A stretch of DNA of 64,000 bases from Fomes fomentarius (taxonomy: Eukaryota > Basidiomycota > Agaricomycetes > Polyporales > Polyporaceae): NCBI GenBank assembly GCA_022606135.1, contig JABYQN010000006.1:2914001-2978000 (forward strand). Reading direction: 5' to 3'. The translations under genes were made by a program, and so were the position numbers. Within the stretch, counting starts at the first letter, position 1. Each line of letters starts with the position of its first letter. This document shows, in pieces, positions 44,238-55,793 of this stretch. The notes under the pieces are model-generated. The model did no database searches, was not told the DNA's origin, and saw only the letters and a list, made by a program, of their open reading frames with translations.

Positions 44238-44933
44238 TAGGGGTGGAGCTCGTCGTGTGAGGTGTTCATGTAGCAGTGATTGGCCACATCTCTTGTGTAC
44301 AGGTTGCATGCAATCCTACGGTTTGACAGTTTCACTCACCCGACGTATCAAATGTGCCATAGCCACGTCCGAGACGTCGACTACCCGTGCGGTACACACG
44401 CCGCATGCACCTGTTGATATTTTACACATTGCCCACTCACGAAAAGTCATATAAGATATAAGCACATGCATGCTTGCAGAAGCCATCTATCATTGGCTTT
44501 GAAGACAGACTAATTGATGGACTGGGCGATAATGAGGTCAGAGATGCCTCCGCGGCTGTGAGCGTTGCAGATCAGTTGCTGGAGGACTCGGTACAGGGCA
44601 CCTTCATGTTGCCACCACCTCCACCGGGCTCTTCTCCCGCTTCCCGCGCACTCTAGCTCCAGCTTCATTCCTGGTCACCCTGCTAGGCTTGATCAACGTT
44701 CACTTCACTTCTACTGTCAACGGGCTGAAGCTGGATTCCAATTATCCGTCACTCGCACTCCGGACTGCGGCTCTGGCAACAGAATCTGGCCTCACGATCA
44801 CTACACGCTCTCTCTTAATCCCTAGATTCCCATACTCTCTTGGATACCCTAGCAGCAGGCTGCCTGCCCAGTTAATCACTTCGCACCCCTCCGAGCGGCC
44901 CACCACAGGAGCTGAGATTCAGATTGAGTTGAG
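44238..44933. other. Intergenic, 0.7 kb
   Basis: The 3' flank of BST1 and promoter of the Uds1-domain gene. The short open frames have no motif. Confidence 0.55.
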
Positions 44934-47863
44934 ATGAACGGCGTACGACGTTTTCTCGGCGGAGGAGCCGGCAGCGCAACCTCTCCACCGCCTTCCCAGA
45001 ATGACCCCCTTCCCTCCTCAACGCCCCCGCCAGGGTCGACCACACCGCTCAGCTACACCGCCAAACCGTCCTGGCCGCCGACGTCTTCCCCGCCGCAGAA
45101 CGGATTGCCCGTTGAGGAGAGCCCGAAGGCGACAGCGGCGCTCTTCTTCCGCAAGGACCGCCAACGGCCGCCGCCAGGGGGAGGCTCGACCAAGTCCGAC
45201 GAAGACACGGGCAACTCGTCCTTCCAGTCCTCGCGCGACTCTGTCGAGTCCGGACGCACGTCGACTCAGCCCTCGTCGCCTGTTGCGGGCCCCTCGTCGC
45301 CCCGCATGCCCCTGCCTGTGCGCGTCACGGAGCTCTCTCGGAAGCCGGTGGACGGGTCGGAGAAGCGGACGAGCGCAATGTTCACGGCGAAGGACGAGCT
45401 GTTGATTAGCCTGCTCGCGAGCGAGGCGATTGTGGATAGCAGGGGATATGATATATTGAGTGCTGAGGAAGTCGAAGAGCTCAAGAAGGTGCGCACATAC
45501 GCTTGTTTTAATTGCTAACAGATACCGAGCATGGTGTGCAGGAACAACAAGTGCTCTCATCACGGCTCGTTGCTCTCTCGAAGAAGCTCACGCTCGAGAC
45601 GAAAATACGGGACGCCGCGACGTCGCTATCGAGAGCGAACGCATCGTACAAGAACGTTTCAAAGCAATCATCTGAGCAGCTCGAAAATGCGAACCGGAAG
45701 GTCGACCTCGCGCAGAAGGAGCTATGGCGTGTCTCGGACAAGGCGGCGGAAGTCAACAGGAAGCTACTAGAACACAATGCCGGCGTCCTCAGCTACTCCG
45801 TACGGAGTATGGAGAAGAAGATGGCGCCTCCCGAGGCTAATGGCAACGGCGAGCTCAGCGTGTCGGGATACAACACTCCTAATAGGAACTCAGCTATGAG
45901 CCCGACACAGTCGTCTACGAACAGCGCACGTTCAAATTCATCGAGGTCGCGGTTCGATGGCGCACACTTCTTCGCTGGTCACTCGGATGCGGTTGTTCCC
46001 TCCCTACCCAAAGGACCAGCTTCATCAGCGGAGGTCGCAGCACTACAAGAGCAGCTAAATGCCGCTCAGGCCGCGTTAGACGCTGCGAATGCGCAACAGC
46101 AGAAGATGTCCAAGGAGCTCAGCTCACTACGATCGGAGAGGCAGACGCTGCAGTCGTCGAAGAGCTCAGAGCTTCGACAGGCGGAGGAGATGATCGCTGC
46201 GCTGGAGAGGCAGATGAGCGAAATGCAAGGCCTCGGAGACCAGGTGAGCAAACTGCAGGATGAGAAGAAGACGTGGTCGAAGGAGCGGATAGAGCTGGAA
46301 GAGAAGCGGCGAGAGGTAGACAAGCTGGAGCGTCGGTTGGAGGTGCTGGAAGAGAGGAGTGGTGAGCTGACCGAGGTCGAGGCGACATTGACACGGGAGC
46401 GGCGGAAGCTGGACGACAAGGACAGAGAGGTCGCTGAGCTGAAGGCCGAGCGGATAACGCTGCTTGCGGAGCGCAATACACTCCAGTCCGGCGGCGAGAG
46501 CAAGGCGCAACTCGAAGAGGGCGTAGACGCGCTGCAAGAGATCATGAAGAGGCACGGCGTGTCGCACTATTCACGCGACGCATCTGTCCGTGGTCTCGCG
46601 ATGTCGATCGGGAAGCACCTAGACGAAGTCAAGGTCAAGCTCGACTCCCAGTCCAGGATGCAGGACGAGTGGAACGCTGTTCGAGCGAAGCTCGAGGAGG
46701 ACGCACGTGCAGGCCTCGACAAGCGCGAAGTGCTGGGTGAAGAGCTCGAGCAGGCACGGAAGGAGAGGGATGTCGCCAAGTCGGAAGCACGGTCTCTGGA
46801 GAACCAACTTAAGGTGAATAGTGGTATGTTTCGTGTGTCGTTCAAATTTTTGATGATGCTTCGTACACAGGAATTCCAAGAGTCCGGGAACGGGCCCATC
46901 ATCCAGTATCAGGGCGACGCCGCCAAGGTCGCTTCCGTTCTCGAACCCATATGGGCCATCCTTCCTTCCGCCGAAGCTCGCGCGCAGAGACTCGGACGGA
47001 GCAGGAGTGCGAACGCTGTTGCTTCGCCCACTACCGCCAGCCCCGCGAACAAGGGTGGCGCATCGCTCTCCGAGATGGATGTTCGTTCACTCAAGACGCT
47101 GTACGACCCGAACGCATCCCAGCTGTCCGCGCGTCCTAGTGGCCCCGACAACTTCACTGTCGAAGCGTTCGCTGCGCGGGTGCAGGCTCTCATCACGGAC
47201 GATCGTGCACTCATCGAGCGACTCATCCGGTTCGCGCAAGCGCATGACCTGCTGAAGAAGAATGCGGAGCGCGCACAGAAGCTTGCTCAGGAAAGTAACA
47301 CTGCGTTGGAGACGTACCAGAAGCAGGTCAAGCTGCTCGAGGATCGCAATGTCTCGATGATCGCGAAGCAGACGGCCCTGTAAGTGACTGTCAACGTTCA
47401 TGCAGGTTGCACTCGATTGACTTGGATATGATTAACTAGGCAAGACGAGGTGCAGAATCTGCAGGAAGCTGTCGACAGAATAACTGCGGAGAAACTCGAT
47501 CTCGAGACGCAGGCCGCACAACAGGCAGAGACCTTGCAGCAGCTCAACGACGCGAACAACACGCTCAGCGCGCGTGTGTTGAAGCTCGCGGAAGAAAGCA
47601 ACAACGCCTCGTCTGCAGACGTGACGCGCAAGAGGCAGGAGGGCGAGAACAGGAGGCTCGAAGGCGAAGTCAAGCGACTCGAGGGCGAAATCAAGAAGCT
47701 CGAGACGTCTCTCGCCGAGGCGCAGACCGCGCTCAAGAAGGCTCAAGAGGAGGTCGACGAAGTGCGGATATCGCAGCAGACGCAGCAGATGGCGCTCCTC
47801 GAGGAGCTCAACTCGGTGCAGACGGAGAACACGAATCTGCGTGCGCAGCTGCGGAAAAAGTGA
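44934..47863 (+). CDS. Uds1-domain (up-regulated during septation) coiled-coil protein
   Basis: ATG at 44934 (MNGVRRFLGGGAG). The first about 130 residues are Ser/Pro-rich. The Uds1-type domain follows across the intron at about 45490-45540: KDELLISLLASEAIVDSRGYDILSAEEVEELKK joined to EQQVLSSRLVALSKKLTLETKIRDAA. The rest is long coiled coil (about 46020-47860) broken by a Ser-rich stretch at 45840-45960. Two further introns are frame-consistent: about 46813-46870 (LK/EFQESGNG) and 47382-47439 (QTAL/QDEVQNL). It ends RAQLRKK-stop at 47863. In fission yeast the domain is known from a septation-induced gene; a role in septum or cell-end organisation is inference. The gene appears complete. Confidence 0.85.
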
Positions 47864-48635
47864 GACTGCTAGTAGCTACTGTTGTTGGTCTTGACGATCG
47901 ACGACGGCCCGGACTCTGGTTCCAGGGTTTTAACGTTGATTCCACCTATGCACTTCCACATTCCCGACGTCTCTCCTTCGACCGCTTGTTTGCTTCTCGT
48001 TCCTGCGTCCTCCCTATATTTCATACCCTCTCCTCGTTCCAAGGCTCTCTCCCATCCGCATTCATTGACGTCTCACGCAGCTTTTCCCGCCCTATTTGCC
48101 CCATCTACCTACACGCACTCTGACTGGACGCAGGCTCTCGACTCTTCCACTTCTTGTTTGATGCACGCATGATCGTCGTCGATTGTATCTCTATCGCATA
48201 ATGATATCCGCATCGCTAGCTCTACTTATTACACCACATGTTGCATCCTCGCCCATGTAATCGTGAATTCCTCTTGGATCGCCTCGGAGATCGGTCGCTC
48301 CTCGCCTTTACGGTAGGTAGTTATATACGTCATGACGTTCTGAATGCATGCTTTTTGTAGATACCTCTCAACGCTTTTTGCTGGCTGCGCCAGAATTGTT
48401 CGCCAGTGTGTCAATCCACGCAACTACTTAGCTATGTGTAGAGTCGTGTTGGGTGTCTGACTGACGAACGTGCAGATCTCAGTGAACCAGGCAGAGCGAG
48501 TACTGCAAACCAGTATGATAAGCACGCCCCTTTCATGAGAATGTCCGAGTTCACAAGAGCCGTTTACACCGTTGAACCATCCAAGATTACAAAACCCGCG
48601 ACCAGCGTGTGCAAAGTCCATATGTCCAAGCAGCA
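47864..48635. other. Intergenic, 0.8 kb
   Basis: A pyrimidine-rich 3' flank of the Uds1 gene, then the 3' flank of the truncated minus-strand gene. No gene was seen. Confidence 0.55.
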
Positions 48636-49424
48636 TCACACATGCATCTCGATTCCCATCGCCTCACAACATTCCCGCACACGCTCCCTGCATTCCCGTA
48701 CTTCCGCTTGCCTCATCAGAAGCACCTTCACTGCCGTTTCCATAACCTCCTGCTCCATCGCCATCAGCATCGCAATAACCGCCTCCGTATCATCTTCGTC
48801 GGCCAAAGTGGTCCGCTCGGCGTCTTGCACTTGTTCCTCGACGTTTTGCGTCGGAGTCGTGTTTGGCGGGCGGGCTAAAGGAGAAAGCGATGCACCGCAG
48901 GGAGGGGCAGCCACTTCCCCCCCTGAAGAGCACCAATGTACCTGCTTTGTCTTGCTCTCCGCCACACCCTGGGCGGTCTTGAGCTTCTTGACAGACCGGC
49001 AGATGTCGTACAAGTCGTCCAGGTCGTTGGACTCCGAGGCGCGGCGCTTCTCCCCAGCCGCGGTCGACATTGAGGTCTTGAGCTTCTTCACGCTCTGGCC
49101 CCGGCCCCTCGGAAGGACCTCTTGATCCTCTTCCTCCTCTTCCTCTCCAGCACGGCGTTTGCCAGCGCGAGGAGCTGCGCTGCCTTCATCGCCAGCATAC
49201 GTACCTAGCTCCCCAGCGTCAGGTCTGGCCGGCTCCCTGAACTCCTCGTCCGACTTATGTGAATCTTCTACCGGGATGTCGACCGTCGCATTCGTCCCGG
49301 CTGCCGCGACCTCGATCTTCTCTGTCTCCAGGGTCGCTGCAGTGTGGTGAGTAGCTGCTAAGGAGTGAGCACTGAGCAGCAATAGAGTACTGGCAGAGGA
49401 GAAGAAGGGACTGCTTATATACAT
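48636..49424 (-). pseudogene. 5'-truncated Lys/Arg- and Glu-rich ORF fused to an LTR
   Basis: A 262-codon frame whose ATG (49424) lies inside the left LTR piece and overlaps its TATA box; the first dozen codons (MYISSPFFSSAS) are LTR sequence. Host coding sequence appears to begin after CACTGCAG near 49341, which looks like a splice acceptor (then TLETEKIEVAAAG). That suggests the true upstream exon was lost when the element landed or rearranged. The protein is acidic in the middle (EEEEEEDQE) and holds two copies of SVKKLKT (about 49095 and 48980), then a helical C-terminus (MEQEVMETAVKVLLMRQAEVRE) ending at 48636. I do not recognise the family. It could still be transcribed from the LTR promoter, in which case translation would begin further inside. 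Confidence 0.5.
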
Positions 49425-49740
49425 GAGGGATGAGTCTATGAGTCAGCAAATGAAGCAGTCACATGTAGCCATAAGACAATGAGTCAGAGTCCGTATTGGC
49501 ATATGAGTCAGATACAGTCATAGCACAAGTCAGACAAAAGGTCTAGAAGAGTCCGGTGCAGTGTAGAACACACTGGTACGCACAGGAATGCACAGTAACC
49601 ATATGGTCATGGGAAAGTACAGTAGGAGAACAAAGAAAACCATAAAAGGTAAGTAGAAACACAGCGTATCTAATCATATGACCATAAACAAGTGTATACA
49701 ACTCCGGTCTGAGCACAGCTGGTAGTCCGGAAGTTCAACA
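49393..49740 (-). repeat. Left LTR, truncated, 3' LTR of the old element
   Basis: Runs from the LTR tip (TTCAACA at 49734-49740, the complement of TGTTGAA) to about 49393, where homology with other copies stops about 28 bases past the TATA box. About 206 bases of the 554-base LTR are missing. Its variants match the right outer piece 61659-62097 rather than the two full LTRs, so these two belong to the older element. Confidence 0.9.
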
Positions 49741-52700
49741 CTCCCACTCGTTCAAGACCAATCTCATCAACAAACTTTGCCAAAATGGAATAAGGCACGT
49801 TCTTTGTGAGAAAATCAGCCAACTGATCCGCAGTCACAACATAGAAGATCTCGACAGAGCCAGACTCCACTTGTTCACAAATGAAGTGGTAGCGAATCTT
49901 TATGTGCTTGGTACACCGGTCGACTACTGGATTGACTGACAGGAAAATCGAACCCTGGTTGTCTAGACACATGGGTGTCGGCCTGGTCAAGTCATCACCA
50001 AGTTCATCGCCAAACGTCCTCAGCCAGATCAACTGACAACAGGTATCAGAGGCCCTTTATATTCCGCCTCAGTAGAGGAGAGTGAAATGGTAGGCTGATG
50101 CCTTGAAGCCCACGATATAGCACCACCTGCCATCAAGAAGACAAAGCCAGAGGTAGCATGCCGATCATCACGGTCTTCGGCCCAATCTGAATCTGAGTTA
50201 GAAATCAGACTGTCATTAGACGCTCCCTTGTAGTGCAAGCGGTACACCTTTGTCCCTTGAAGGTAACGCAGGACATACTTCACATAGCTCATGTGTGCCT
50301 CAGAGGGATTGGCATTGTACTTTGATAACCGTGTGACAGCGAAGGAGATGTCAGGACATGTTCTGAGCATGGCATACAAAAGACTGCCAATGAGACTCTG
50401 GTAGCATTGCCTGAACTGATCAGAAGCTGGTTTGTCGGCACTTGCCAAGACAGTGCCAGCAGGAAGGGGTGTACGTGAGGGTTTACAGTCAGCCATCTGA
50501 AAGCGCTCGAGAACAGACTGGATGTACTCTTCCTGGTCGATGTCGATCATACGAGTGGATCGATCACGAGTGATGCGAAGACCAAGGAAGCGCTGTACAG
50601 ATCCCAAGTCCGTCATCTTGTACTGCTTAGAAAGCGAACACTTGACTTGTTTGATGTGACTAGACTGATCCCCCATCAGATGTAGATTGTCGACATAAAG
50701 AACGACAATCATGACATGATCCCCCCTTGTCGCCAATATACGTAGATCCCAGCATTAGAATATGTCCGTGTAAATCCCAGATCTAGAAGCGATTGATGGA
50801 TTTTCGCATTCCACTGACGCGACACCTGCTTAAGACCATAGATAGCCTTTTTGAGTAGATAGACGTGATCTTCCTTCCCAGGAATGACCCAGCCTTCCAG
50901 CTGTTCCATATAGATCTCCTCATCTAGATCACCATTCAGGAACACAGTCTTGACATCCATTGACTTGATGTCCCAGTCCTCAAGTGCTGCATGAGCAAGT
51001 AGATACCGGATAGACTCAAACTGTGCCACTGGAGAGAACATCTCATGGTAGTCCTCTCCCCACACCTGAGTGAAACCCTTTGCAACAAGACAAGCCTTGT
51101 ACCGCCCATCATGTTTGATGTCATAGACCCAGCAGTTAGAGATGACATGCTGGCCCTTGGGACGAGGAACGAGAACCCAAGTCTTATTCTCCATAAGCGA
51201 CTCAAACTCCGACTTCTCAGCTTCGCGCCATTTCCCAGCATCAGGTGAGCGCATGGCTTCCTTATGCGACTGAGGTAAGCCAGCTTCATACTGAGCGGCA
51301 GCTAGAAAAGCGAGTATTGTCTCTGCTTTGCGCAGATTGCCATCCTTGTCGATCTGATTATCAGCACGTGCAGGATCGTCATGCACGTTGTTATCAGTCC
51401 TGTCCTTGTGGGGAATACCAGCTTTTTCGCAACAAGGACGGTCACGAGCAATGCTTGGTTCATTAGCTCCCACTGGAGGGTGACAACCATGTTTGTGAGG
51501 AGGATGAGGAGGAACGACAGGGAACGGCGTAGGAGGACATTGTGGAGGAGGAGGAGGAGGAGGCTCAGCAGGAACCTCTGCAGGAGGAGCAGGATCGGCA
51601 TCTGCTGGAGGGTCAGGTTGTGGTCGTTCAAAGAGGTTGGGAGGAATGAAAGGAATTGCGTCATTGGGATCAACCGAATCAGAATCATTGTTGGAGGAAT
51701 CATCTGATTGATCATCTGAGAACGGACTGTCATCCGGGGTAGAAGGATGGTTGCCAGGTAAGTTACAAGCAGGGAAAGACTCTTCGTCAAATGTCTCGCT
51801 CGATTCTGGATAGCTCTTTGCAACTGCATCGCAGGACACAACAATAGAGTGGTTGGCTGGATTCCAAAACCTATACCCCTTGGAACCAGACTCATACCTG
51901 ACAAAGATCATCTCGAGAGCCTTCTTGTCAAGTTTCCCTTTGCGCTTTGCCTTCTGCACATGGACAAAAGCTTTGCACCCAAACACTCTGAAGTAAGAGA
52001 CATCCGGAACAGTGCCATCCCAAACAGTGATGGGGCACGACCACTTGTGTCGTCACATAGGTTGACGATTGTAGATATGAATGGCTGCGTCAAGAGCAAG
52101 TTGCCAGAAACCATGACTAAGGCCTGCTTGGTGGAGCATAGACAGAGCCTTTTCAGTGATAGTGCAGTTCCAGCGCTCAGCATGTCCATTCTTTTGAGGC
52201 GAACCCGGTAGAGTCTTCTGGTGCTCGATACCGTGCGAACGAAGAAGTGTAGAGAACCTGTCTGATGTGTATTCCCCCCTCAATCTGAGTGAATCAATTT
52301 GATCTTTTTGCCAGTCTGGTTCTCAGCCCATGCCTTATAGTCTTTGAATGCTTGGATCACATCAGACTTGTGTTTAAGGAAGTAAGCACGAGTGAGACCA
52401 GAATAGTCATCAATGAAACCAGCAAAGTATTTCCAACCTCTGATAGCCTGAGTGTGCATGGGTCTGTTGAGGTCCATATGGACTCGCTCGAGAACTTCAG
52501 TAGCACGCTTCTCAGAAGGTGGAAAGGGGTTACAAGTGGATTTGGCAAAAGCGCATCCATCACATGGTTCTTCGTCTGCAGAATCAACGGCATCAACCCC
52601 CTTGGTGTGTTCAGGAAGGTTGCACAGAACATCCTTGCCCACATGATCAAAGTGACGGTGCCAGGTCTTGAACTTTTGGACATTGAGATGGATGTGCTTG

Positions 52701-54043
52701 CCATTGTGAAGCTCAATAATAGTCCAATAGCAACTAGATGAAGGGTTGTATAGTGCCTCCAGGATCTTACGACCCTTGATATGAATCATCAAACCATGTT
52801 TGACAGCACCATCAGGCGGCTTGTCAAAAATGCACATGCGCCCATCCCCTTGAAAGAGGGAGTAACCATTGAGCTCAATGGAGCCAGTCAAGAAAATGTG
52901 ACCAATGGTGCCTGGTATGTAGTAAACGTGGTTCAGAGTAATTGCTACATTCTGACTGTCTAACCAGGTTTCTCCAGACAGAGTTCCTTCCCCAAGTGCC
53001 TGAATGACGCTGCTATCACCTTGTCCAGCAGTGTTGAACAGTACAGGCGTATCGAAGGGTTGGTACTCAATGAACTCAGAGAGATCACCAGTGATATGTT
53101 GAGAGGCTCCAGAGTCCATCAGCCATGCAGTCCAATTCACACTGTTCGAGGCCATAGCCTCATCATAGAAAGAAGCAGCGATGTTAGATGAACCGGCTAC
53201 AAGTACAGATGATACAGACTCGGTAGTGACGTGCGCATGGTTATGAGAAGTGTCCTTATTTTTCCCCTTGTCCTTATCCTTGTCTTTGTCCTTCCCTTTA
53301 CCCTTGCCCTTGCCTTTGGGACGCTTCTCAGGGTACTTCTGATAGCAGTTGGACTCATGATGAGAGCCACTCCCGCAATGAGAGCAGGGACCCTTGGGCT
53401 TCGGCTTGGTCTGGGAGACCTTGTTTGCAGACTGGCCATTCTTGCGCATGGACTCCTCAGCCAAGGTCTTCGACTGGATGTCGTTGAGAGTGACCTTGTC
53501 GAGGTCTGTGGTCGCCATAAGCGCAGAGACCATGGACCGGTACGACTCCGGGATCTTGGACATCAAGAGAAGGGCTTGCATGTTGTCAGAGAGTGTGACA
53601 TCGTTGCTACTGATTTCACATAGGCGTGTGATAAGACGCATCATCTGATCCTGAAGGGCCTTCTGTTTGTTCATCTGAGGCTCAGCGACAAGCGACTCGA
53701 ACAAACCCCAGACATGGGCACTGTTAGGCTTGCCAAACTTGTTCTGTAACGCTTCCCAGGACTCAGCAGCAGTCATGTCCCTGGGTTGTCCACCCAAGAC
53801 AGGAATCTGAGTGTCCAGAACGTAGTGAAAGTTTGGTGCAACACGCATGTACATCATGCCGTGAGCTTGCCCATCAAGCTTGTCCCACTTGTCTTTGGCA
53901 GCTTGCTCAGTAGGACGAGTAGCGCCTTTGACAACACTCCAACAGTTCATGAAGATGAAATAGCCCTTCATCTTGGCAGACCAGTCGTTGTACTGATTTG
54001 CCGAAGAGAGGACAGGGATAGAGTCGACTTTGATATCTCCCAT
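49741..54043 (-). pseudogene. Decayed copia gag-pol (old copy)
   Basis: The same polyprotein as 56822-61093 but broken into pieces: 54472-52280 (upstream extension, gag, protease, start of integrase), 52283-52053, 51986-50709, 50736-50029 and 50032-49670. Breaks include a CGA-to-TGA stop just after GKKIKLIHSD near 52283 and a one-base shortening of a G run next to it (C6 on the plus strand at 52274-52279 versus G7 in the intact copy). A second such shortening lies at 50721-50726. Outside 52332-53998 it differs from the intact copy mainly by C-to-T or G-to-A at CpG (Arg to Cys/His/Gln, Val to Ile, Thr to Met). A polypurine tract (complement CTCCCACTCG, 49741-49750) adjoins the LTR. Confidence 0.92.
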
Positions 54044-55069
54044 GATGGATAAGAGGTATTGGGGAGACTCAAGATATTCCTCCTTGAAGTCTAGAGTGAA
54101 TGTGATAGGCGCGACAGGGGGCACAGTGATGATAGGAGGAGGAAGGTAGACTGGAGGAAGAGGACTTGAATCGACAGGAGGGGAGTTTCTGAAAAGTGAT
54201 TGGAGATAGAGATTAGGATGAGATGAGGAGGGCTGTGCGTGAGTTTCTTCCTGAAGATAGGGAAGAGGAACTCTGTGTTGTGGATCAGTGTCCTGCTGCC
54301 AAGTTGCTGGATATGCCCAGTGGAAGGTCAGTTCGTACGGAAGAGGGAGTTGATTGTAGCAATTGGGACAGAGCTGTACGTCGCACTGGTCCCACTCCTG
54401 CTCTCCGTCGTCGTAGATGTAGTGATAACGATCAACCTGATTGTCTAGATCGAAGAGATGGGGCTGTTCCAAGCAATCAAACGCTGATGCAGTAGAATGA
54501 TGTTCTGCAAGTTCAGCGTTGACTTCAGCTTCAGAGTCGGAGCTGAGCTGAGGACTATTGGCAGTAGTAGGCGGCTCCAGTACGATGGTTCAGAGAAAAA
54601 CGCGATGATTGACTTGCCACGTGCGAGATCTGGTAGAGAGGAACACCTATTGAGGTGAGCCAGAAGGTCAGGAAGCCGATATTCCCAACAATCCAGATAG
54701 AAGTTGCCAACTGTGCCCAAGAAAAGCTATACGAGTCTAGGTATCAAAAAAGAGTATAGTAAGGAGGGTCCGAACGGTTGTCCTCCGGTCCAAAGGTGAT
54801 AACCACCCCGGCTACAACAGCTGGCGGGCGCAAGTGCGTGGCCTGGCTGAGGATACTTGAAAACCCGTGTGCCGCGAAAGCACCAAAGGTTGTACAAAGA
54901 TACTAGATAGCGACTACTAAAAGCGCTCAGGGCTGCGTCATGAGCGCAGTAAAGTCCCCTGGCAGCAGTGTCGGAGGGCACAGTCAAGAGTTAGGGAAAG
55001 TGGAGGAGAGTGCACGGGCAGAGAGTCGACGAACAGAGTTTGCGCGCAGAGTGTCGACAGAGAAGCAAC

Positions 55070-55094
55070 TGATTAGAGCGCAGGGCTCATAACC
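55070..55094 (-). other. Primer-binding site of the left-facing copy
   Basis: 25 bases directly next to the LTR end; on the minus strand they begin GGTTATGAGCCCTGCGCTCT. They are complementary to the D-stem/anticodon part of an elongator tRNA-Met (CAT anticodon with CAGGG/CCCTG-type stem), so the primer would be a 5' half-tRNA as in Drosophila copia. Confidence 0.8.
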
Positions 55095-55648
55095 TGATGA
55101 ACTCTGAACCTGTAAGGCGAGGAGCGACTGTAAGTCACAACAGAGAGGGATCTTCAGTCAGTGAGTGAACGACTATATTGCATAGTGAAGTACCTGTAAG
55201 TCACAACAGAGAGGGACTACAAGTACTAAGTTAGTAAGAAGTAGTAGAGCATATGTAGGTAAGGGACTTACTCTTCAGTCAGTGAGCGAACGACTGAAGA
55301 GCAGAGGTGAAGAAGGGACTGCTTATATACATGAGGGATGAGTCCATGAGTCAGCGAATAAAGCAGTCACATGTAGCCATAAGACGATGAGTCAGAGTCC
55401 GTATCGGCGTATGAGTCAGATACAGTCATAGCATGAGTCAGACATAAGGTCTAGAAGAGTCCGGTGCAGTGTAGAACGCACTGGTACGCACAGGAATGCA
55501 CAGTAACCATATGGTCATGGGAAAGTACAGTAGGAGAACAAAGAAAACCATAAATGGTAAGTAGAAACACAGCCTATCTAATCATATGACCATAAACAAG
55601 TGTACACAACTCCGGTCCGAGCACAGCCGGTATTCCGGAAGTTCAACA
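55095..55648 (-). repeat. Full young LTR, 554 bases (flipped 5' LTR of the intact element)
   Basis: Ends TGATGAA and TTCAACA on the plus strand (TG..CA termini on the minus strand). By eye it differs from the LTR at 61105-61658 at about two positions. A TATA box (complement of CTTATATAC, 55322-55330) is present. It is followed immediately by TCTCT and the inner part of another LTR. Confidence 0.93.
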
Positions 55649-55768
55649 TCTCTTTGTTGTGACTTACAGGTACTTCACTATGCAATATAGTCATTCACTC
55701 ACTGACTGAAGATCTCTCTTTGTTGTGACTTACAGTTGCTCCTCGCCTTACAGGTTCAGAGTTCATCA
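55649..55768 (+). repeat. Inner part of the old 5' LTR, with target-site duplication at its left end
   Basis: Starts with TCTCT (55649-55653) and continues as the last 115 bases of the LTR to TTCATCA. Its variants (TCTCTTTGTTGTG twice, ATTCACTC) differ from the young LTRs. The missing outer part of the same LTR is found inverted at 61659-62097. Confidence 0.9.
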
Positions 55769-55793
55769 GGTTATGAGCCCTGCGCTCTAATCA
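55769..55793 (+). other. Primer-binding site of the intact copy
   Basis: Identical to the site at 55070-55094: directly after the LTR end, begins GGTTATGAGCCCTGCGCTCT, complementary to half of an elongator tRNA-Met. It contains the only ATG of the leader (55773), which opens a five-codon frame. Confidence 0.8.

Noticed and set aside
55070..55094. tRNA-Met-like sequence (anticodon arm)
   Set aside because: It lies directly beside the LTR end and is repeated at 55769-55793 in the opposite orientation; no acceptor stem or T arm surrounds it. It is a primer-binding site, not a tRNA gene.
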